Origin: Anaerolineae bacterium
GTDB taxonomy: Bacteria; Chloroflexota; Anaerolineae; Anaerolineales; Villigracilaceae
DNA length: 5,912 nucleotides
Reading direction: 5' to 3'
Assembly (NCBI GenBank): GCA_003141915.1
Contig: PLNY01000259.1
Span: forward strand, 8,598-14,509
Position numbers and translations under genes: made by a program
Notes under the pieces: model-generated
What the model was told of the DNA's origin: nothing
What the model saw: the letters and a program-made list of their open reading frames with translations, nothing else
Database searches by the model: none
In this document: piece after piece, positions 1-5,727 of the stretch
Layout: every line of letters starts with the position of its first letter
Numbering within the stretch: the stretch's first letter is position 1

Positions 1-186
1 ACCGACGCGGCAGGCGCGGTAGTTAACGGAGAAACGCGTCAGAGGGCGGAAAGGCTGGGGATGTCGGCGTCCGATTATTTGTCGCGGAATGATGCGTATT
101 CATTTTTCGATCCATTGAATGATTTAGTCCGATGCGGTTACACCGGAACCAATGTCAACGATTTGATCTTTCTGATGGGCTTATAA
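1..186 (+). CDS. Glycerate 2-kinase, MOFRL family (C-terminal fragment)
   Basis: This is the last 61 codons of a gene that begins left of the window, read in frame 1 to the TAA at 184-186. The fragment starts TDAAGAVVNGET and continues with RNDAYSFF (fragment residues 29-36) and TGTNVNDL (48-55), the conserved end of the MOFRL domain found in glycerate 2-kinases of the GckA/TtuD type. These cytoplasmic enzymes phosphorylate D-glycerate to 2-phosphoglycerate with ATP, feeding glycolysis or serine/glyoxylate salvage; many homologues are annotated as hydroxypyruvate reductase by historical error. The extent upstream, the ATP-binding part and the start are outside the window. The gene converges on menA and its final six bases overlap the end of menA. 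Family assignment is firm; the exact substrate is inferred from the family. Confidence 0.85.
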   Translation, partial: TDAAGAVVNGETRQRAERLGMSASDYLSRNDAYSFFDPLNDLVRCGYTGTNVNDLIFLMGL

Positions 187-1077
187 AAGAATCCCAATAA
201 AAAGCAAAAGGCTGAATGCCAGCGCAGTCTGCCCCGTCATGGCGAGCGCGCCATTCAATGGACGACCGCGCTGCGAAAGAACTGTTTTCGTGGATGTCCA
301 CGCCAGCGGTAAAGCAAGCCAAGCCAGGAATGTGAACGCGGGCAACATGCCGCGCCAAATGAGAACGGGCATCAGCAGGAATGAGACAACCATAAAAACC
401 ACATATTGAATCTTGGTGGAACGCTCGCCGATCAGCACGGCGAGCGTATGTTTTTGCGCGGCGCGATCATGTTCAAGGTCGCGCAAATTGTTGACCACCA
501 GAATATCGGTAATCATCAAGCCAACCGGAACAGACATCCACCATGCCGTTGCGCTGACCGAACCGCTTTGCACAAAATAAGTCCCAGCAACGCACATCAC
601 ACCGAAAAATAAAAATACAAATAAATCGCCAAGCCCATGATAACCCAAAGGAAACGGTCCGCCCGTATAGGCAATCGCCGAGATGATCGCCGCCAATCCC
701 AGCACAACGATCAGCCAGCCGTGCAAAAATGCAAGATAGAGTCCAATCAATGACGCGAGTCCTAAGATGATCCACAGGCCGCGCTTCATCTGTGCCGGAG
801 TCAACAATCCGGCTTGAGCGACGCGCAATGGGCCATGACGTTCGGATGTATCCGCGCCGCGTTCGAAGTCATAAACGTCATTGGCAACATTACTGCCGAT
901 CTGCAACAGAAGCGCCACGCATAATGCCGCAATTGCAGGAAGAAGGTGGAAGGAATGATCCATCCATGCTAACGCGCTTCCCGTCACCACGCCGGACGCG
1001 GCGGCAGGCAATGTCTTCGGACGAATTGCCAGCCACCATATCTGCCAGATACTCATTGTATTTTCCTGTTTCTGCAT
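181..1077 (-). CDS. menA: 1,4-dihydroxy-2-naphthoate polyprenyltransferase MenA
   Basis: MenA is an integral membrane prenyltransferase of the UbiA superfamily that joins a polyprenyl diphosphate tail to 1,4-dihydroxy-2-naphthoate, giving demethylmenaquinone with loss of CO2. The 298-residue product has the MenA-type opening WWLAIRPKTLPAA (14-26), the first Mg-diphosphate motif NDVYD with D76 following (66-76), the loop YTGGPFPLGYHGLGD (137-151), and the second Asp motif NNLRDLEHD (196-204). Hydrophobic stretches between these fit about eight or nine helices, and the length is normal. Two starts are possible. The ATG at 1077 has GGAGA 5 nt upstream (1083-1087); an internal ATG at 1056 (MSIWQIWW) has AGGA 7 nt upstream and lies closer to the conserved start of the family. 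The outer start is kept because it has its own Shine-Dalgarno site just below a -10 box. menA is divergent from ubiE, which performs the next step. Assignment is firm. Confidence 0.95.
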   Translation of the reverse strand: MQKQENTMSIWQIWWLAIRPKTLPAAASGVVTGSALAWMDHSFHLLPAIAALCVALLLQIGSNVANDVYDFERGADTSERHGPLRVAQAGLLTPAQMKRGLWIILGLASLIGLYLAFLHGWLIVVLGLAAIISAIAYTGGPFPLGYHGLGDLFVFLFFGVMCVAGTYFVQSGSVSATAWWMSVPVGLMITDILVVNNLRDLEHDRAAQKHTLAVLIGERSTKIQYVVFMVVSFLLMPVLIWRGMLPAFTFLAWLALPLAWTSTKTVLSQRGRPLNGALAMTGQTALAFSLLLFIGILL

Positions 1078-1097
1078 TCAGTTCTCCATAAATAAAA

Positions 1098-1106
1098 AGT
1101 ATAACA
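1098..1106 (-). promoter_or_regulatory. Extended -10 promoter for menA (predicted)
   Basis: On the minus strand this reads TGTTATACT, which is a TGn extension followed by a -10 box one mismatch from consensus. Transcription would start near 1090-1092, leaving a leader of about 14 nt that still contains the GGAGA site at 1083-1087. No good -35 hexamer is seen at the usual distance, which an extended -10 can tolerate. Predicted from sequence only. Confidence 0.45.
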
Positions 1107-1112
1107 TGCGCT

Positions 1113-1118
1113 TATAAT
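1113..1118 (+). promoter_or_regulatory. -10 box for the ubiE-thioesterase operon (predicted)
   Basis: A perfect TATAAT lies 23 nt before the ubiE ATG inside the 64-nt divergent spacer. There is no convincing -35 hexamer 16-18 nt upstream and no TGn extension. A start near 1125 would give a leader of about 16-18 nt that begins in or just before the purine-rich AGGAAGAAA at 1124-1132. It sits only a few bases from the menA -10 on the other strand, so the two promoters would compete for polymerase. Confidence 0.4.
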
Positions 1119-1141
1119 GTGCTAGGAAGAAACAGAATCAC

Positions 1142-1852
1142 ATGACAAATCTTACAGGCGGCGAACGAGCGCAATATGTACGGGACATGTTCACGCGCAT
1201 TGCCCGTCACTATGATTTCATGAATCGATTGATGACCGGCGGACAGGATGTTCAATGGCGCAAGGAAGTCATTCGGCTGGCGCAGATGAAACCATCCGCT
1301 TCCTCTTCGAGGACGATGTCGCTGCTCGACCTCGGAACGGGCACCGGCGATTTGGCGCGCGAGGCGCTGAAGCGGAATCCACAAACCCGCGTGATCGCCG
1401 CCGACTTTACGCTCGAAATGATGCACGTCGGGCGCAAGCCCAACGATCCGCCCTACTCCGCCGCCGACGCGTTGAATCTGCCATTCAAAGATTCAACCTT
1501 CGAGGCGGTCATCTCCGGCTTTTTGATGCGCAACGTTACGGATGTGAATCGCTCGTTGCAGGAACAGTATCGCGCCCTCAAGTCCGGCGGGCGAATCGTG
1601 ATCCTCGACACGACGCGTCCAAAGAAAAATATTTTGTCGCCTTTCATCTGGTTTCACATGCACGTTATGATCCCGCTGCTTGGAAAGTTAATCTCCGGCG
1701 TGGGCGATGCGTACGAATATTTACCTGATTCCACAGAACAATTTTTATCCGCTGAAGAATTAGCGGCGCGCATGACAAGCGCCGGTTTCAAGAACGTCTA
1801 TTTCAAACGACTGATGTTTGGCACGATTGCCATTCATTGGGGAGAAAAATAA
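1142..1852 (+). CDS. ubiE: Demethylmenaquinone methyltransferase (UbiE/MenG)
   Basis: This is a class I SAM-dependent methyltransferase of the UbiE/MenG family, the enzyme that C-methylates demethylmenaquinol as the last step of menaquinone synthesis. The 236-residue protein has the family N-terminus VRDMFTRIARHYDFMNRLM (13-31), the SAM-binding motif LLDLGTGTGD (61-70), an acidic strand-2 end AADF (86-89), DALNLPF (109-115), the RNV motif (130-132), LKSGGRIVILD (146-156), and the C-terminal YEYLPDS signature followed by FLSAEELAARM. Length is normal. A Ser-rich insert (52-58) precedes motif I, and the usual GFGLRNV is here GFLMRNV (126-132). With menA next door and no ubiquinone genes in view, a menaquinone role is more likely than ubiquinone. 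The upstream Shine-Dalgarno is weak and distant (AGGAAG, 1124-1129). Translation of the next gene starts 1 nt after its stop. Confidence 0.93.
   Translation: MTNLTGGERAQYVRDMFTRIARHYDFMNRLMTGGQDVQWRKEVIRLAQMKPSASSSRTMSLLDLGTGTGDLAREALKRNPQTRVIAADFTLEMMHVGRKPNDPPYSAADALNLPFKDSTFEAVISGFLMRNVTDVNRSLQEQYRALKSGGRIVILDTTRPKKNILSPFIWFHMHVMIPLLGKLISGVGDAYEYLPDSTEQFLSAEELAARMTSAGFKNVYFKRLMFGTIAIHWGEK
1839..1846 (+). promoter_or_regulatory. Ribosome binding site that fixes the thioesterase start
   Basis: GGGGAGAA lies within the last codons of ubiE, 7 nt before the ATG at 1854. It supports that ATG over an in-frame upstream start at 1818, which would add 12 residues encoded inside ubiE. The stop-start arrangement TAA-T-ATG points to translational coupling. 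Confidence 0.7.
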
Positions 1853-1853
1853 T

Positions 1854-2336
1854 ATGACGCAAGAACGCATCAAACAACCGAACTCAAAAATGTGTTTCGT
1901 CTGCGGATTGGAAAATCCAATCGGCTTGCATCTGCACATTTATGAAACCGAACCGGGCGTCGTTGAATCCATCTACATCGCACCCGAACATTTTCAAGGT
2001 TATCCCGGCGTTTTGCACGGAGGCATCGTCGCATCGCTGCTCGATGAAATCAGCGGGCGCGCGCATATGGGCAGCGACCCGGCGCATCCGCGTTTCATGT
2101 TCACCGGCAAACTCGAAGTCAAATATCGCAAGAACGTGCCGGTCGGCAAGCCGTTGAAAATCATTGGCAAAGCCGGAAAGCTCAGAAGCAAAATGGCGGA
2201 AAGCTGGGCCGGCATCTACGATCCAGAAACGAACGAACTTCTTGCCGAAGCCAACGCCCTGCACATCAACGTTCCCGAAGATCAATTCGATCTTTCGTTG
2301 CTTCCGCAACTGGGCTGGAAAGTTTATCCGGAATAA
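1854..2336 (+). CDS. Hotdog-fold acyl-CoA thioesterase (PaaI/THEM4-like)
   Basis: The 160-residue protein is a single-domain hotdog thioesterase, a soluble enzyme class that hydrolyses acyl-CoA esters. It opens with a Cys-containing segment MCFVCGLENPIGLHL (13-27), typical of the branch that includes THEM4-like proteins, followed by the active-site stretch FQGYPGVLHGGIVASLLDE (47-65). H55 with GGI is the hotdog signature, D64 lies nine residues later where the catalytic acid of PaaI/YdiI-type enzymes sits, and Q48 lies in front. The segment FTGKLEVKYRKNVPVGKPL (85-103) is the usual central strand pair. The gene is co-transcribed with ubiE and is opposite menA, so a menaquinone role as 1,4-dihydroxy-2-naphthoyl-CoA thioesterase is attractive, but that is inferred from context alone. 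It could equally be a general housekeeping thioesterase. Family is secure; substrate is not. Confidence 0.85.
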   Translation: MTQERIKQPNSKMCFVCGLENPIGLHLHIYETEPGVVESIYIAPEHFQGYPGVLHGGIVASLLDEISGRAHMGSDPAHPRFMFTGKLEVKYRKNVPVGKPLKIIGKAGKLRSKMAESWAGIYDPETNELLAEANALHINVPEDQFDLSLLPQLGWKVYPE

Positions 2337-2399
2337 TCGGGTTGAACAGGTTCGCAGGCTTTACACAGAATCAAACGAAGCGGCGGTATCACATCAGAA

Positions 2400-2408
2400 T
2401 GATATAAT
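2400..2408 (+). promoter_or_regulatory. Extended -10 promoter, probably giving a leaderless mRNA
   Basis: TGATATAAT is a perfect extended -10 element (TGn plus TATAAT). Its last base is 7 nt before the ATG at 2416, so a start 6-8 nt downstream would fall on or next to the A of the ATG. No Shine-Dalgarno sequence exists between the box and the ATG, and no -35 is recognisable. It separates the membrane-protein gene from the upstream ubiE-thioesterase unit. Confidence 0.6.
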
Positions 2409-2415
2409 TAAATAG

Positions 2416-3897
2416 ATGAATAGATTTTGGAAGTTAAAGCCTCAAAACGCCAACCTTCCTATTGACGCAAAAGCCAATCTCCAACATATATCGATCGGGG
2501 TTTGCGGAATCTTGGTGGTCCTGGTTTATGTTTGGTTTATCAGCGTAAGCCAATGGACGAATTGGTGGGCAGGCAGTAATTATTACGATCAACTTGCAGA
2601 GGGGTTCGATAGCGGACAGCTTTCAGTCATCACCAAGGCGGATCCTGCCCTGCTGGCCATGCAGCATCCATATGACTATAACTCCCGCAGCAACATTCCG
2701 TATATGTGGGATATGTCGCTCTACAAGGGCAAATACTATTTATATTGGGGACCCGCGCCCGCATTAATTCTGGCGCTTATTAAACCCATATACAACAGCG
2801 AGATTGGCGACCAATATATTACATTTATGTTTCTCGTTGGACTGCTGATCTTCGTTATCCTAATTCTTATATCGATATACCGTGATTTTTTTAAGTCCCT
2901 GCCCACCTGGACAGTTTTAATTAGCATACTTGTCGCTGGACTTGTTACGCCTATTCCCTGGATCGCACATCAACCTTTGATCTACGAGGCTGCAATAACA
3001 GGAGGACAATTTTTTCTTATCGGCGGCGTATATTGGGTCTATATCGCGCTTACGAAATCCCCGGTTTCAAAATGGAATCTTTTCCTGGCAGGACTCTTCT
3101 GGGCGCTGGCATTTGGATCACGGGTGGTTTTAGCATTCCCCATTGCTTTTTTGCTATTTTTGACGTGGCTTGGAATTACACGAATTCACTTTAATAAACC
3201 GGAATCCGTCCGGGCAATTCTCCTGTCATCGATAGCTATTGGAATTCCAATGATCCTGGCCGTCGCAGCCTATGGCTGGTACAACTGGGCGCGCTTTGGG
3301 TCCATTTTTGAATTCGGATTTAGGTATCAATTGAACAAGGATAACCTGATTTCCAATTACAATCTTACCTTTTCGACTGCCTACGTCCATTCAAATTTTC
3401 ATAACTATATTCTAATGCCTTTTCAAACCGCAAGCACTTTTCCGTTTTTCAAAGCGGCAGCCGGCTCGGATTCGTTAATCGCCGATTCCCAAAGCGCAAT
3501 CTACCGCGCCCGTAATATTACAGGGTTGCTTTATAATTTTCCCTTCGCTCTATTTGCCATTGTCCCCATCGTTGCAGTTCCATTATCATTCATCGGAATA
3601 AAATTATCTCAATATCCGCTGAATAAATTTGAAGTCTCCATAAAGTCCCTAGCCATCGGTTTTGCAGGTGCGGCATTGCTTGGTTTCCTTCCCACTCTGT
3701 TCTATTTTCGAGTCGCCATGCGTTTTCTTTTTGATTTTGTGCCAGCGCTTACCCTGCTGACGATATTAGGGTTCTGGCTTGCCTACTATTTTTCTCGAGC
3801 CAAACCTGTTGCAAGGAGGCTGGTCTCCGCGGCGGCTCTGGGACTGGCAATATTCTCAATAGTCGTCAATATTTTATTTTCAATTTCATGGCATTAG
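2416..3897 (+). CDS. Polytopic membrane protein, GT-C type glycosyltransferase-like
   Basis: The 493-residue product is an integral membrane protein with roughly 11-12 hydrophobic helices, the first at about residues 24-45. After it comes a large loop with YYDQLAEGFDSGQLSV (56-71) and a Trp/Tyr-rich part, IPYMWDMSLYKGKYYLYWGP (94-113). This layout, with acidic residues in the first outer loop (D58, D65, D99), resembles GT-C glycosyltransferases, which move sugars from polyprenyl-phosphate donors on the outer face of the membrane. I recognise the loop pattern from uncharacterised bacterial membrane proteins, not from any with a known substrate. The ATG at 2416 is fixed on the 5' side by an in-frame TAG at 2413-2415, and the next Met is residue 82. 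There is no Shine-Dalgarno site. The gene is more AT-rich than the menaquinone genes. It is flanked by spacers of 79 and 88 nt, so it may be a single-gene unit. It could instead be a non-catalytic membrane protein. Confidence 0.65.
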   Translation: MNRFWKLKPQNANLPIDAKANLQHISIGVCGILVVLVYVWFISVSQWTNWWAGSNYYDQLAEGFDSGQLSVITKADPALLAMQHPYDYNSRSNIPYMWDMSLYKGKYYLYWGPAPALILALIKPIYNSEIGDQYITFMFLVGLLIFVILILISIYRDFFKSLPTWTVLISILVAGLVTPIPWIAHQPLIYEAAITGGQFFLIGGVYWVYIALTKSPVSKWNLFLAGLFWALAFGSRVVLAFPIAFLLFLTWLGITRIHFNKPESVRAILLSSIAIGIPMILAVAAYGWYNWARFGSIFEFGFRYQLNKDNLISNYNLTFSTAYVHSNFHNYILMPFQTASTFPFFKAAAGSDSLIADSQSAIYRARNITGLLYNFPFALFAIVPIVAVPLSFIGIKLSQYPLNKFEVSIKSLAIGFAGAALLGFLPTLFYFRVAMRFLFDFVPALTLLTILGFWLAYYFSRAKPVARRLVSAAALGLAIFSIVVNILFSISWH

Positions 3898-3947
3898 TGG
3901 AAGTTCCCAATGAGGCCGAAGAATCTCTCGTGGATTAAAATAAAATT

Positions 3948-3953
3948 TATAAG
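3948..3953 (+). promoter_or_regulatory. Possible -10 box for the FAD protein gene
   Basis: TATAAG in an AT-rich stretch (3934-3953) lies 32 nt before the ATG at 3986. There is no recognisable -35 or TGn extension. The remainder of the 88-nt spacer after 3897 shows no convincing terminator or RNA structure. Confidence 0.25.
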
Positions 3954-3975
3954 ACCGGCATCTTGTCTCTTTTTT

Positions 3976-3979
3976 GGAG
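3976..3979 (+). promoter_or_regulatory. Ribosome binding site that fixes the FAD protein start
   Basis: GGAG is placed 6 nt before the ATG at 3986. It argues against an in-frame TTG at 3974, whose use would place this site inside the coding sequence and leave the TTG with only a T-run upstream. Confidence 0.65.
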
Positions 3980-3985
3980 CAAACT

Positions 3986-4723
3986 ATGATTGCTAAATAT
4001 CATCGCCCTCAAACACTCGACGAAGCCCTGGCGCTTCTCTCGCAGCCAAACACATTTCCCCTCGGCGGCGGAACGCTTCTCTCTCATCCAAAAACGGACT
4101 CCGTTGAAGTGGTTGATCTTCAAGCCCTCGGCTTGAACTCGTTAAAGAAAAGCGGAAACAATTTAGAAATCGGTGCAACAGTAACACTTCAACAATTGCT
4201 TGAAGACGTGAATTGCCCAGATGCGTTGAAGTCCGCGCTGAAACTCGAAGCGCCGCTCAATCTTCGCAACGCCGCGACCGTTGCCGGGGCAGTCGTGTCG
4301 TGCGATGGTCGCTCAACATTCGTTACGTCATTGCTGGCTTTGGATGCGAAGTTAACAATCTTCAATCCAAAATCTGAAATCACAAATATAGGCGATTTCC
4401 TTCCTCTCCGTTCCCGCGGACTCATTACATCCATCTCTATTCCATTGAACGTCAAGTTTGCTTTTGATTATGTCTCGCGCACGCCCGCCGATAAACCCAT
4501 CGTGTGCGTTGCGCTTGCTCAATGGAATTCCGGTCGTACGCGTCTCACTGTCGGCGGATATGGCAAAGCACCGAAGCTTGCAATGGATGGCACCGAATCT
4601 GAAGGCATTGAAGCCGCGGCACGTAATGTTTTTCATGAAGCAAACGACGAATGGGCTTCTGCTGAATATCGCATGGATGTCGCCGCGACGCTGGCGAAAA
4701 GATGCGCAAAGAATTTAAAATAA
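3986..4723 (+). CDS. CoxM/XdhB-like FAD-binding protein, short form
   Basis: The 245-residue protein belongs to the FAD-binding subunit family of molybdenum hydroxylases (CO dehydrogenase CoxM, xanthine dehydrogenase FAD subunit). In these enzymes FAD carries electrons between the iron-sulfur subunit and the acceptor. Visible features are the opening YHRPQTLDEALALL (5-18), the glycine loop PLGGGTLL (25-32), LEIGATVTLQQLL (60-72), the second flavin loop RNAATVAGAVVS (94-105), LLALDAKL (116-123), and a C-terminal domain starting near SISIPL and ending with SAEYRMDVAATLAKR. It is shorter than the usual 280-300 residues; much of the loss seems to be just before SISIPL, where the usual linker of the family is missing. 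In the second loop the common GGN is AGA (100-102). No molybdopterin or 2Fe-2S gene is adjacent within the window. It may serve a distant partner or may have lost its enzyme. Confidence 0.8.
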   Translation: MIAKYHRPQTLDEALALLSQPNTFPLGGGTLLSHPKTDSVEVVDLQALGLNSLKKSGNNLEIGATVTLQQLLEDVNCPDALKSALKLEAPLNLRNAATVAGAVVSCDGRSTFVTSLLALDAKLTIFNPKSEITNIGDFLPLRSRGLITSISIPLNVKFAFDYVSRTPADKPIVCVALAQWNSGRTRLTVGGYGKAPKLAMDGTESEGIEAAARNVFHEANDEWASAEYRMDVAATLAKRCAKNLK

Positions 4724-4747
4724 ATGAAAAACATGAATCCGAACCCG

Positions 4748-4753
4748 GGTGAT
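4748..4753 (+). promoter_or_regulatory. Ribosome binding site favouring the inner GT2 start
   Basis: GGTGAT matches part of the extended anti-Shine-Dalgarno complement and lies 6 nt before the ATG at 4760. The alternative ATG at 4724, immediately after the preceding stop, has only AT-rich sequence before it, although re-initiation from the upstream gene could still use it. Confidence 0.45.
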
Positions 4754-4759
4754 ATCTCA

Positions 4760-5725
4760 ATGAAATCCCTTCAAAGGCTTGTAATTGTTATGCCTGTCTT
4801 CAACGATTGGGAGTCGTTTGGTTTGTTATTAAAACAAATCGATTTCCTTGCCAAGGGAAAAAAACTTTGGCTTGATGTAGTTGCAATTGACGATGGATCT
4901 ACCGAGTCTTACTTACGGATAAAATCCGACATCCAGGATCTTAGCACTATTCGCAAGGTAAATGTAATTCGTCTAGCTAGAAATTTAGGGCATCAAAAGG
5001 CGATTGCCATCGGTCTCGCTTTTATAAATGACAAATTATCGTACGATGCAGTAATTGTAATGGACTCGGACGGCGAGGATCAACCTCAAGATATTTTTAG
5101 ACTGCTAGATGCTTACTCAAAAGATAAGCAAAGCATTATCTTTGCGCTTCGTCAGCGCCGTTCAGAAGGGATAGTATTCGGGATTTTCTATTTTTTTTAT
5201 CGATTTCTATTTGATATATTAACAGGCAAGAAGATCGCCTTTGGAAATTTTTGCTTGATTCCTGAAGAAAACCTTCAACGCGTTGTGTATTTTCCCCAGA
5301 TTTGGAATCACTTCGCGGCTGGAATTGTGCACGCGGGGTTGCCATGGAAAAGCATACCAACAGATCGTGGTCAACGGTTCGCTGGCAAATCAAAAATGAA
5401 TTTTGTTTCCCTTATCATTCACGGTTTGAGCGCTATTTCTGTTTTTATTGAAATCCTGGCAGTGCGGTTAATGTTGTTCGGTTTCTTCGTCATTCTTTTG
5501 GGAATTATTGGCTTGCTCGTCTTATTCTATATCAGATATCTAACACCTTTGGCTATTCCAGGATGGGCAACAACTGTGGCATTCGGATTGACAGTGATTA
5601 TGTTTCAGGCAATGACTTTTCTATTAGTATTGCTATTTCTAGTTCTCAATTCTCGCAGCAACCTGCTGTTCGTCCCCGCGAAGCATTATAAGGATTATTT
5701 CATGTCGTTAGAAAGGCTCGCCTAA
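4760..5725 (+). CDS. GT2 glycosyltransferase, polyprenyl-phosphate sugar synthase-like
   Basis: This 321-residue protein has an N-terminal GT-A domain of family GT2 and two C-terminal membrane helices (about 229-258 and 268-297), the architecture of DPM1/ArnC/GtrB-like enzymes that transfer a sugar from a nucleotide donor to a polyprenyl phosphate at the inner membrane face. Motifs are VIVMPVFND (8-16), AIDDGSTE (42-49), RNLGHQKA (74-81), the metal-binding MDSDGEDQP with D102-x-D104 (101-109), and RFAGKSKM (206-213), equivalent to the acceptor-side R..G.SK motif. The start at 4760 is chosen for its Shine-Dalgarno site and because it places the first strand at a normal distance. The ATG at 4724 would add 12 polar residues. 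Base composition is clearly more AT-rich than menA or ubiE, with weaker codon bias, as is common for surface-glycan genes. Sugar and acceptor cannot be told from sequence. Confidence 0.88.
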   Translation: MKSLQRLVIVMPVFNDWESFGLLLKQIDFLAKGKKLWLDVVAIDDGSTESYLRIKSDIQDLSTIRKVNVIRLARNLGHQKAIAIGLAFINDKLSYDAVIVMDSDGEDQPQDIFRLLDAYSKDKQSIIFALRQRRSEGIVFGIFYFFYRFLFDILTGKKIAFGNFCLIPEENLQRVVYFPQIWNHFAAGIVHAGLPWKSIPTDRGQRFAGKSKMNFVSLIIHGLSAISVFIEILAVRLMLFGFFVILLGIIGLLVLFYIRYLTPLAIPGWATTVAFGLTVIMFQAMTFLLVLLFLVLNSRSNLLFVPAKHYKDYFMSLERLA

Positions 5726-5727
5726 GG

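Noticed and set aside
473..775. Long open frame on the minus strand inside menA, in another frame
   Set aside because: It lies wholly within menA, whose own frame carries both Asp-rich motifs; the alternative translation has no recognisable domain and fits a shadow frame.
1255..1728. 157-codon open frame on the plus strand inside ubiE
   Set aside because: The translation is Arg/Ala-rich low-quality sequence typical of a shifted frame over a GC-rich gene; ubiE's frame is fully conserved.
1818..1853. Upstream ATG for the thioesterase overlapping ubiE
   Set aside because: The extra 12 residues are encoded within the conserved end of ubiE, and a strong Shine-Dalgarno site points to the ATG at 1854.
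2337..2415. Possible terminator or small RNA after the thioesterase
   Set aside because: Only a GAAC-AG-GTTC inverted repeat with a 2-nt loop is visible (2344-2353), with no T-run, so nothing beyond the extended -10 is supported.
3952..3975. Possible intrinsic terminator: AGAC/GTCT stem followed by a T-run
   Set aside because: The stem is only 4 bp with a 9-nt loop, and the T-run leads straight into a Shine-Dalgarno site and start codon, so termination here is not credible.
3974..3985. In-frame TTG start adding four residues to the FAD protein
   Set aside because: The GGAG site at 3976-3979 is correctly spaced for the ATG at 3986 and would lie inside the gene if TTG were used; the TTG has only a T-run upstream.
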